DNA of 11,377 nucleotides from JBNKDD01 sp050288085 (GTDB lineage Bacteria; Chloroflexota; Anaerolineae; Aggregatilineales; UBA3940), in the NCBI GenBank assembly GCA_050288085.1, contig JBNKDD010000183.1, forward strand, positions 1-11,377, in the 5' to 3' direction. This document shows, in pieces, positions 1 to 5,593 of this stretch. The first letter of the stretch is position 1, and the number at the start of each line of letters is the position of its first letter. The notes below the pieces were generated by a model, which saw only the letters and a list, made by a program, of their open reading frames with translations, made no database searches and was not told the origin of the DNA. The position numbers and the translations under genes are program-made.

Positions 1-82
1 TCTCAAGGTTAATGCCATCCAGTGCAAGTGTGCCATCCGGGTATTTATAGATGAGGTCTTGTACCGCAATGTAGGCCGTCAC
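1..82 (-). CDS. ECF transporter ATPase, second subunit (partial, N-terminus only)
   Basis: Only the first 27 codons lie in the window. They read from a GTG at 82-80 as (M)TAYIAVQDLIYKYPDGTLAL and continue DGINLE. This is the typical first beta-strand and A-loop region of an ABC ATPase: an aromatic near Y-K-Y-P, then LDGINLE before the Walker A. The GTG start is supported by an AAGGAG Shine-Dalgarno 5 nt upstream, inside the end of the preceding ATPase gene. Only 2 nt separate that gene's TAA from this GTG, so the two are translationally linked. Known family behaviour: ECF transporters use a pair of cytoplasmic ATPases (EcfA and EcfA') that bind the two Ala-Arg-Gly motifs of EcfT. Walker A and all later motifs are outside the window, so the assignment rests on the N-terminus and the operon context. 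Confidence 0.8.
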   Translation of the reverse strand, partial: MTAYIAVQDLIYKYPDGTLALDGINLE

Positions 83-84
83 AA

Positions 85-942
85 TTACTCCTTCGCTTTT
101 TCCATCAACAACCGCAAGCGGGCGGTCGCATCATCGATTGTGAGAGGAAGTGGGCCGCTGTAATAACCGGCCTGAATCAGGTCAAAGAAGTAGCGGATCG
201 CTCCGGGTGGGTATATTTCATGCTTGAGCAGGAGTTCCATTTCCCCGAAGAAAGGCTCCGGCTCATCATCGAGTAGGATTTCGCCGTTATATAGCAAAAT
301 CATTCGATCCGCGAGTGGGATCAGGTTTTCGAGATTATGCTCGATGGCGATAATGGTATTGTTCTGTTCGCGCTTCATTCGGCCCAGCACATCGAACACC
401 CGCTTACGGCTGATCGGATCAAGCATCGACGTGGGTTCATCCATGACGATCACACGTGGTGTCATGCTCAACACTGCCGCAAGCGCCACGCGCTGCTTCT
501 GCCCGCCTGATACTTCGTAAGGCGGTTTGTCCATCAGGTGCCCGATCTCGGTCAGCGGGATCACCCATTCAAGCCGCTCACGGATTTCTTCAACGGTCAG
601 GCCGATGTTCTCCATCCCGAAGACAACCTCGTCTTCAACCGTCATAGCAGTGAACTGTGCCTCCGGGTCAGAGAAGACCACACCGACCAGCTTTGCGAGT
701 TCATCAGCGCGGTACTCTTTGACTTCGCGCCCGTCAACGTAGATACCTCCGCGCCGGACACCATAATATTGGCCGGGGATCAGGCCATTGATGGAGTAAG
801 CCATCGACGTTTTGCCGGAGCCGTTCGGCCCGATCACGCCAACAAAGGTTCCTTCTTCAATCTCAAGGTTAATTCCCTTGAGGGCGAATTCCTTGGTGTT
901 GGCGTATTTCCATTCATAATCTTCAAATCGAACGATAGACAT
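85..942 (-). CDS. ecfA: Energy-coupling factor (ECF) transporter ATP-binding protein EcfA
   Basis: 285-residue cytoplasmic ABC ATPase that powers vitamin or metal uptake by an ECF transporter. Motifs visible: Walker A GPNGSGKT at 38-45, Q-loop Gln96 in DPEAQ, signature VSGGQKQR at 144-151, Walker B VIVMDEPT at 164-171 (Asp168, Glu169), and H-loop His202. DPEAQ at the Q-loop and the length near 285 residues fit EcfA/CbiO rather than a general importer ATPase. The ATG at 942 follows ecfT by 9 nt, with only a weak AGGCGG-like site, so translation may be coupled to ecfT. The gene abuts a second ATPase 2 nt downstream. That arrangement is normal for heterodimeric EcfA/EcfA'. The family call is secure; which of EcfA1 or EcfA2 it is cannot be said. 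Confidence 0.93.
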   Translation of the reverse strand: MSIVRFEDYEWKYANTKEFALKGINLEIEEGTFVGVIGPNGSGKTSMAYSINGLIPGQYYGVRRGGIYVDGREVKEYRADELAKLVGVVFSDPEAQFTAMTVEDEVVFGMENIGLTVEEIRERLEWVIPLTEIGHLMDKPPYEVSGGQKQRVALAAVLSMTPRVIVMDEPTSMLDPISRKRVFDVLGRMKREQNNTIIAIEHNLENLIPLADRMILLYNGEILLDDEPEPFFGEMELLLKHEIYPPGAIRYFFDLIQAGYYSGPLPLTIDDATARLRLLMEKAKE

Positions 943-951
943 AAACCGCCT

Positions 952-1812
952 CTAGAGTAGCCATGTACGCATTAGCGTTTCCGTCCACGAGCCTTCGAGA
1001 ACGAGCATGCCAAAGGCGTAGCGCATAACGATCAATGCAATGAGAATCAAAACCAGCACTATCGAAATGAGATAGTCATAATAGCGTGTCTGGTAGTGTG
1101 TCAGGATGTAATCAGCTCGTTTAGGGTTGCTCAACAGGCCGGTGAAACTGTAGCCGCGTGCAACCAGCGCATTTGTGAATTCATCGGCCCGCCGCAGCGC
1201 CAGCGCAAAAAGTGGGATGATGTACATCACAAACTGGCGCAGCTTATAAAAGATTGACTTGCCTACCGTATCGAATCCGCGAGCCTTTTCAGCCTGCCTC
1301 ACAATGCCGAAATCTTCAATGACCATCCCGACCGCCCGGAGGGCCATCGCTACCAGGTAGGTGATCGCGAAGGGAATACGCAAACTGCGCATCGCGATAA
1401 TAATATCGCGCTCCCGCGAGGTGCTCAGAAAATAAACCATGATAAAAATCATCGGCAGGATACGAAAGTAAACGGTAATCGCCTCAAGAATACGTTCGTA
1501 GTATATCCGTATACCGAGCACGCGGAACAATTCATGAAATTCCGGGTGATTACCGGCAAAAACCGTATAGGACAGCAGAATGATACTGCCCATCGAAACG
1601 GCCACCGGCACATAAAACTTCAGGGTCTTGAGGCTGATCCGGCTGTATTGCATCAAAGCGATGATCACAATCACCAGCAGGAAGTTCCATTCCGGCGCAG
1701 AAATGAACATCGGGAAGAGGCTGACGATCATCAAAAATACCACCCGCGTGGTGGGGTGTGTGGCGTAGATCGGGGATTCTTCCGGCACATAACCGAGAAT
1801 TGTTTTGTTCAC
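952..1812 (-). CDS. ecfT: ECF transporter transmembrane component EcfT (CbiQ family)
   Basis: 286-residue membrane protein that couples the ATPases to the substrate-binding S component. Hydrophobic stretches lie near residues 24-54, 67-86, 111-130, 149-165, 193-207 and 247-267. Between the fifth and last of these are two Ala-Arg-Gly motifs, EKARGF at 175-180 (ARG 177-179) and VARGY at 217-221 (ARG 218-220). These are the paired coupling motifs that contact the two ATPases and are diagnostic of EcfT/CbiQ. The start is GTG at 1812-1810, preceded by an AGGAAAG-type Shine-Dalgarno about 9 nt upstream; no ATG lies nearby. It sits between the S component (97 nt upstream, with a strong hairpin in the gap) and ecfA (9 nt downstream). 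Both ARG motifs are intact, so the module looks functional. Confidence 0.93.
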   Translation of the reverse strand: MNKTILGYVPEESPIYATHPTTRVVFLMIVSLFPMFISAPEWNFLLVIVIIALMQYSRISLKTLKFYVPVAVSMGSIILLSYTVFAGNHPEFHELFRVLGIRIYYERILEAITVYFRILPMIFIMVYFLSTSRERDIIIAMRSLRIPFAITYLVAMALRAVGMVIEDFGIVRQAEKARGFDTVGKSIFYKLRQFVMYIIPLFALALRRADEFTNALVARGYSFTGLLSNPKRADYILTHYQTRYYDYLISIVLVLILIALIVMRYAFGMLVLEGSWTETLMRTWLL

Positions 1813-1834
1813 TTAGCTCTTTCCTGAATAGGCA

Positions 1835-1860
1835 AGATGGGGAGATTGCTCTCCCCATCT
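1835..1860 (-). repeat. Perfect 11-bp hairpin with GNRA-type loop inside the ECF operon
   Basis: Arms 1835-1845 and 1850-1860 are perfect inverted complements (AGATGGGGAGA / TCTCCCCATCT) around a 4-nt loop. Transcribed with the operon (minus strand), the loop reads GCAA, a stable GNRA tetraloop. No U-tract follows on this strand, so a simple Rho-independent terminator is unlikely. The hairpin lies in the 97-nt gap between the S-component stop and the ecfT start, about 23 nt before the GTG. Inferred roles are an mRNA stability or processing element, or a partial attenuator that sets the S:T:A ratio. Confidence 0.6.
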
Positions 1861-1909
1861 CTAATTTATAATAGTTGAAGTGATTCCACTCTGAGTTGAG
1901 CGCGTTTGT

Positions 1910-2542
1910 TTAGGCAAACCACTTCTTGACGAAAGCGCGGCTGCGGATCACAACCGGCGATAGGGCCTTGAGCAAGATCACACCGAAGACAATCCCGGCG
2001 ATCTCGTTGCCTGCAAACCAACCCCAGATGAAGAGGGGAACCGATTCGGCGGTTAGCAGTCCGAAGCCCTTGAGCACCACCAGCGGCGAATAGAGCGCGC
2101 CGAAGATGTTGCCCAGCGTGATGGTAACCAGGAAGATGACCCAGTCACGTCCGCTCTTCAGACGTGGATCGGCCTTGAATTGGCGGAAGCCCCAGGCAGG
2201 CAGGAAAGCCTGCATCGCGTTGGCGGGGATATAGGCCAATGATACATAAACCGGTGTACCGGTGATGCCGTTTGAGATGATCGGGAACAACGCAGCAGCG
2301 ATCACACCCCATGCGCCAAACCAGATCGAGCCGATGTTCTGCACGGCGATGCCCGGCCAGAAGAAGTTGACCCCAAACCCAAGCGGTAGGGTGAAGCCGC
2401 CGAAAGCACCAACCACTGCGCCGATGCCGATTAGCAATGCGGTGATCACAATGTGGATGACGCCGACCGAACGTTCCTCACCCTCTTCTACAGCCCATAT
2501 CTCTTCAGCAGTTTGATTAGCGGATACCTCAGCGTCTGTCAT
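1910..2542 (-). CDS. Putative ECF transporter substrate-binding (S) component, substrate unknown
   Basis: 210-residue membrane protein at the head of the ECF operon. After an acidic, soluble N-terminus (residues 1-25, many Glu) there are about five or six hydrophobic segments near 26-48, 69-91, 98-118, 133-156, 165-176 and 178-194. This matches S components, which are usually about 180-200 residues with six helices. The first helix holds small residues at four-residue steps (Ala35/Gly39 and Ala42/Ala46), resembling the AxxxA surface with which S components dock onto EcfT. The ATG at 2542 has an AAGGAG site 7 nt upstream. I do not recognise a substrate signature (BioY, ThiT, RibU, CbiM and similar), and no riboswitch was recognised upstream. 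The role is inferred mainly from topology and from the neighbouring T and A genes on the same strand. Confidence 0.72.
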   Translation of the reverse strand: MTDAEVSANQTAEEIWAVEEGEERSVGVIHIVITALLIGIGAVVGAFGGFTLPLGFGVNFFWPGIAVQNIGSIWFGAWGVIAAALFPIISNGITGTPVYVSLAYIPANAMQAFLPAWGFRQFKADPRLKSGRDWVIFLVTITLGNIFGALYSPLVVLKGFGLLTAESVPLFIWGWFAGNEIAGIVFGVILLKALSPVVIRSRAFVKKWFA

Positions 2543-2588
2543 GACCCTTCTCCTTATGAAAGTGTATCAGAATGATAAACCTTTGAGG

Positions 2589-2618
2589 GGTGCATCCCGC
2601 TGTATTTCGGGATGCACC
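2589..2618 (-). repeat. Perfect 11-bp hairpin in the gltX / ECF operon gap
   Basis: Arms 2589-2599 and 2608-2618 (GGTGCATCCCG / CGGGATGCACC) pair perfectly around an 8-nt loop. It lies about 65 nt after the gltX stop and 46 nt before the S-component ATG, and is transcribed toward the ECF genes. Neither strand has a U-tract after the stem, so it is not a canonical intrinsic terminator. It could be a degenerate terminator of gltX, a processing or stability stem, or a leader element of the ECF mRNA. Confidence 0.5.
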
Positions 2619-2638
2619 TGTAGCCTAAAAGTAATAAA

Positions 2639-2655
2639 TGTAACTACAAGTTACA
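2639..2655 (-). promoter_or_regulatory. Candidate operator dyad upstream of the ECF operon
   Basis: Perfect 7-bp dyad with a 3-nt centre, TGTAACT-N3-AGTTACA. On the minus strand it falls in the spacer of a poor candidate promoter (TTGTTG, 17 nt, TATTAC), which would place the dyad under RNA polymerase. This is the layout expected for a repressor controlling an uptake operon. I cannot match it with confidence to a named regulator. The promoter boxes match the consensus at only 3/6 and 4/6 positions, so they are weak support. Confidence 0.35.
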
Positions 2656-2682
2656 ACAAAGAAATTGAGAAGAGGTTTCGGA

Positions 2683-4173
2683 CTAAATGTCAGACATCTC
2701 CAGTATATCAGCCGCCGCCTGGATTCTCTCCAGGCTTTTCTGTTTGCCAATGATCTCCATCGACTCGTTCAACGGCAGTGAACTGGTACGACCGGTTACA
2801 GCGACCCGCACCGGCTCAAACACCTGTCCGGCTTTCAATCCGAGTTCTTTTGCCAGGTTTCGTATCAGGGCGATTTGTGCCTCAGCCGAGAAGTCATCTG
2901 CCTCAGAGAGTGCTTTATAAACTGCACGTAACGCCTTTATGGTCGTTGCGGCATCCATCTTTTTCTTGATCAGGTCATCTGGTTTGGGCTGAATATCTTC
3001 TTTGAAGAACCAATCAACCCACTCAACCGCTTCATTGAGTGTTTTGATCCGCGTCTGGAGCATCGGCGTCACCTGCGCCAGGAAATGATCATCAACCGGC
3101 AGCCCGGCTTTTTCCAGCATCGGCTTCAAGCGACCGGCTAATTCATCAACGCTGAGTTTCTCCTGAATGTAGACGCCGTTCAGCCATTCGAGCTTTTCAA
3201 AGGGCAGGCGGCTTCCGGCGGGGTTGATAGCCTTAAGCTCAAAACGAGGAAGTGTTTCCTCAACACCAAATACTTCCTCATCATCCCCAAAGGCCCAACC
3301 AACATTTGTCAGGAAATTGACCACTGCTTCCGGTAAAAAACCGTCTTCCCTGTACTCCCGTACCTGTACTGGAATTTTCTTCTCCCCATCCTGAAAAGCC
3401 TGGGATCGCTTGCTCAGTTTTCCCTTCCCGTTGGGGTTTAGGATCACCGGTAAATGAGCGATGGCGGGCATCTCCCAACCAAAAGCCTCGTACAGCCGGT
3501 AGTGGAGAGGGGCCGTCGCGAGCCACTCGTCCGCCCGCATGATGTGGCTGATCTGCATGAAGTGATCGTCCACCACGTTCGCCAGATGATAGGTCGGCAG
3601 TCCGTCGGATTTGAGGATTACCAGATCCTGCAGATCACTGTTCTGGTAGCTATATGGCCCCCGGATCATGTCCTCGACTATCGTTTCCCCATCGACCGGC
3701 ATCTTAAAGCGCACCACATGTGACCCAACATCCGCCCCCAGGTTCAGGTCGCGGCAGTGGCGATCGTAACCTCGATGTTTTTGCTTGGTTTTTTCCTGCT
3801 GCTCACGAACTTCCTTCAAGCGCTCCGGGGTACAGTTGCAGCGATAGGCATAACCCTGCTCGATCAACCAATCGGCCCACTTTTGATAAAGTTCTGAGCG
3901 TTCAGATTGGTGATAGGGGCCATAGTCTCCACCAACGTCCGGCCCTTCCTGCCAATCCAGCCCCAACCAGTGCAGGCTGTCTTTAATATCCTGTTCGGCG
4001 TCCGGTACATACCGTTTCCGGTCGGTATCTTCGATCCGCAGGATAAAGGTGCCATTGTGTTTTTTTGCGAATAACCAGTTGAACAGGGCTGTTCGTGCGC
4101 CGCCAATGTGTAAATACCCGGTTGGGCTGGGCGCAAATCGCACCCGCACCGGATGGGCCGTTGAATCGGTCAA
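2683..4173 (-). CDS. gltX: Glutamyl-tRNA synthetase
   Basis: 496-residue class I aminoacyl-tRNA synthetase that charges tRNA-Glu with glutamate in the cytoplasm. Motifs: FAPSPTGYLHIGGART at 13-28 (HIGH-type signature HIGG at 22-25) and KLSKR at 252-256 (KMSKS-type loop, typical of GluRS). A zinc-site pattern C112-x-C114...Y136-x3-C140 matches the Cys/Cys/Tyr/Cys arrangement known in the E. coli enzyme. Length and the C-terminal helical anticodon-binding region are normal. The start is TTG at 4173-4171. It is supported by a tandem AAGGAGAAGGAG; the first copy lies 8 nt before the TTG, and no in-frame ATG occurs near the N-terminus. A TATAAT box 34 nt upstream gives it its own promoter. The gene lies downstream of rodA and tRNA-Glu on the same strand. 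Confidence 0.97.
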   Translation of the reverse strand: MTDSTAHPVRVRFAPSPTGYLHIGGARTALFNWLFAKKHNGTFILRIEDTDRKRYVPDAEQDIKDSLHWLGLDWQEGPDVGGDYGPYHQSERSELYQKWADWLIEQGYAYRCNCTPERLKEVREQQEKTKQKHRGYDRHCRDLNLGADVGSHVVRFKMPVDGETIVEDMIRGPYSYQNSDLQDLVILKSDGLPTYHLANVVDDHFMQISHIMRADEWLATAPLHYRLYEAFGWEMPAIAHLPVILNPNGKGKLSKRSQAFQDGEKKIPVQVREYREDGFLPEAVVNFLTNVGWAFGDDEEVFGVEETLPRFELKAINPAGSRLPFEKLEWLNGVYIQEKLSVDELAGRLKPMLEKAGLPVDDHFLAQVTPMLQTRIKTLNEAVEWVDWFFKEDIQPKPDDLIKKKMDAATTIKALRAVYKALSEADDFSAEAQIALIRNLAKELGLKAGQVFEPVRVAVTGRTSSLPLNESMEIIGKQKSLERIQAAADILEMSDI

Positions 4174-4206
4174 ATCTCCTTCTCCTTTACGTCAACAATC
4201 GACCGA

Positions 4207-4212
4207 ATTATA
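4207..4212 (-). promoter_or_regulatory. -10 box of the gltX promoter
   Basis: The minus strand reads a perfect TATAAT here. The expected transcription start, near 4200, leaves a leader of about 27 nt that carries the tandem Shine-Dalgarno. The -35 region (about 4230-4235, ACAGAC-like) is poor, so strength is uncertain. No T-box or other known leader structure fits in so short a leader. Confidence 0.6.
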
Positions 4213-4293
4213 CCGTAGATCTAGCTTAAGTCTGTGGCTGGAATTCTCACAAGATGTATGAGCATGAAATTGTTATATCTGGTAGCAGTCTTA

Positions 4294-5394
4294 TCACAAC
4301 TCGCGGGGATTGTGGCGCAGCAAAACACTTTCCACCATGCCGACTCCAAACATCAGCGTTACCAGCGAACTCCCCCCTGAACTGACAAAGGGCAGCGTCA
4401 ACCCGGTAACCGGCAGTACCTGGACATTCATCCCGACCGACACCACCGTTTGGAAGAAGATGATGGTCGCTACCCCGTAGCAGATCAGGCTGCCCGACAT
4501 ATCATTCGCCATTCGTGCGGCCCGCAGGATACGGAAAATCACGATGGACATCATAACCAGGACAAAGACCGCACCAACAAAACCCAACTCTTCCGCGATC
4601 ACGGCAAAGATAAAGTCGGTGTGCCGGACCCGCAGATAACGAAGCTGGCTTTGTGTGCCCTGCATATAACCCCGTCCCAGCAGCCCACCGTTACCAATAG
4701 CGGTCAATGCCTGACGAATGTTGAAGAAATTATCAGGGTCAGCCTCTGGGTTAATGAAGGTTGTGATACGTGAGCGCTGGTAAGGTTCCATCTCTCCCCA
4801 TAAGAGCGGCAAGGTGATCAACGCGATGACGGCGAACAGGGCGATATGCTGCCAGCGCATCCCGGCAGCCCACACCATCACGAACCACATCACCAGCACC
4901 AGCACCGAAATACCCAGGTCGGGTTGGATAAAGATGAAGAAAACCGGCACTGACACGAATCCCAACGAGATCAGCACGGTCTGGAGTTTATCGAGTTTTT
5001 CCGCATTAAGAGCAAGCTGCTGGGCGAGGACGACGATCAATAGCATTTTTGCCAGTTCGGAGGGTTGAAATCCCGCCACACCGAAGTTCACCCAGCTTTG
5101 CGCTCCGGCTTCACCTTCAACACCAAGCAGGCTCCCCGATGCCAGGATCAGCACAATAGCCCCATAAATCCACAGGTAGGTGCTGGTGAGCAGACGGTAG
5201 TCAATGGCCGCCATCACGGCAACCACACCTACCCCGACAAAGCTAAAGATAATCTGGCTGCGCACACGGTCTGCCAGACTGGCAACATCACGGGTTGCGC
5301 TGGCGATCATCATCACCCCGAAAATAATCAAAATAATGATGGCTGCCAACAGCACATAATCGAAATTGCGAAAAACGTTTCTGGTTGTGATCAT
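4294..5394 (-). CDS. rodA: SEDS-family peptidoglycan glycosyltransferase, RodA-like
   Basis: 366-residue polytopic membrane protein that polymerises lipid II into glycan strands, normally with a class B penicillin-binding protein. SEDS hallmarks: SWVNFGVAGFQPSEL at 100-114, IQPDLG at 156-161, GRGYMQGTQSQLRYL at 240-254, HTDFIFAVIAEELGFVG at 258-274 (Asp260 in the essential HTD motif), and LPVTGLTLPFVSSGGSS at 327-343. The N-terminus is short and there is no FtsW-type extension. This and the QPSEL context favour RodA over FtsW, but no mreBCD or pbp2 genes lie nearby to confirm. The ATG at 5394 has no Shine-Dalgarno. A good promoter ends 9 nt before it, so the message is nearly leaderless. The gene is followed by gltX 120 nt downstream. 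Confidence 0.9.
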   Translation of the reverse strand: MITTRNVFRNFDYVLLAAIIILIIFGVMMIASATRDVASLADRVRSQIIFSFVGVGVVAVMAAIDYRLLTSTYLWIYGAIVLILASGSLLGVEGEAGAQSWVNFGVAGFQPSELAKMLLIVVLAQQLALNAEKLDKLQTVLISLGFVSVPVFFIFIQPDLGISVLVLVMWFVMVWAAGMRWQHIALFAVIALITLPLLWGEMEPYQRSRITTFINPEADPDNFFNIRQALTAIGNGGLLGRGYMQGTQSQLRYLRVRHTDFIFAVIAEELGFVGAVFVLVMMSIVIFRILRAARMANDMSGSLICYGVATIIFFQTVVSVGMNVQVLPVTGLTLPFVSSGGSSLVTLMFGVGMVESVLLRHNPREL

Positions 5395-5403
5395 ATAATT
5401 TGC

Positions 5404-5433
5404 AGTATAGCGATTGACCGGTCACCCTGCCAA
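5404..5433 (-). promoter_or_regulatory. rodA promoter giving a near-leaderless mRNA
   Basis: On the minus strand, TTGGCA (5433-5428) and TATACT (5409-5404) are separated by 18 nt, each 5/6 to the sigma-70 consensus. The predicted start is near 5397, only about 0-5 nt before the ATG at 5394. This agrees with the absence of a Shine-Dalgarno for rodA. The -35 box lies just past the tRNA-Glu terminator. Confidence 0.7.
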
Positions 5434-5439
5434 TAAGAA

Positions 5440-5467
5440 AAGCCCACCCTGTTTAAAGGGTGGGCTT
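5440..5467 (-). terminator. Intrinsic terminator of tRNA-Glu
   Basis: Arms 5440-5450 and 5457-5467 (AAGCCCACCCT / AGGGTGGGCTT) pair perfectly over 11 bp with a 6-nt loop. On the minus strand a U-rich run (TTTTCTTATT) follows directly, making a textbook Rho-independent terminator just 5 nt past the 3' end of the tRNA. On the plus strand CTTCTTT follows, so it may also work weakly in that direction. Confidence 0.88.
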
Positions 5468-5472
5468 CTTTA

Positions 5473-5545
5473 TGCCCCCTAGGGGAATCGAACCCCTGTC
5501 TTGGCCTTGAAAGGGCCACGTCCTAGACCTCTAGACGAAGGGGGC
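5473..5545 (-). tRNA. tRNA-Glu (anticodon UUC)
   Basis: 73-nt gene with a full cloverleaf. The acceptor stem GCCCCCT (from 5545) pairs with AGGGGGC (5480-5474), with discriminator A at 5473. The anticodon stem TGGCC/GGCCA encloses loop CTTTCAA, giving anticodon TTC at 5511-5509. The T arm is GGGG-TTCGATT-CCCC. It closely resembles bacterial tRNA-Glu, including the GTCTAGAGG D-loop region. The 3' CCA is not encoded (the next bases are TA), so CCA must be added after transcription. It has its own strong promoter and terminator, so it is an independent unit between the LAL regulator and rodA. Confidence 0.97.
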
Positions 5546-5565
5546 TATCTGCCACTTCGGGCATG

Positions 5566-5593
5566 ATTTTACCGTGTGTATCTCCCCTGTCAA
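5566..5593 (-). promoter_or_regulatory. Promoter of tRNA-Glu
   Basis: On the minus strand, a perfect TTGACA (5593-5588) lies 16 nt from TAAAAT (5571-5566, 5/6). The predicted start near 5559 gives a leader of about 14 nt before the mature tRNA 5' end at 5545. The TGA stop codon of the upstream LAL regulator (5592-5590) lies inside the TTGACA, so the -35 box overlaps the end of that coding sequence. Confidence 0.85.

Noticed and set aside
538..960. 140-codon plus-strand open frame opposite ecfA
   Set aside because: It is the antisense of a strongly conserved ATPase gene, its translation has no family features, and it lacks a ribosome site.
1550..1858. 102-codon minus-strand frame overlapping ecfT
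   Set aside because: It is an out-of-frame shadow of ecfT with a Cys/Arg/His-rich composition and no recognisable domain.
2543..2682. Vitamin or metal riboswitch ahead of the ECF operon
   Set aside because: Only two simple dyads are present. None of the conserved cores I know (TPP, cobalamin, FMN, preQ1, NiCo) could be recognised in the 140-nt gap.
4174..4293. T-box leader controlling gltX
   Set aside because: The TATAAT box leaves a leader of only about 27 nt, far too short for a T-box, and no T-box sequence or terminator hairpin is seen.
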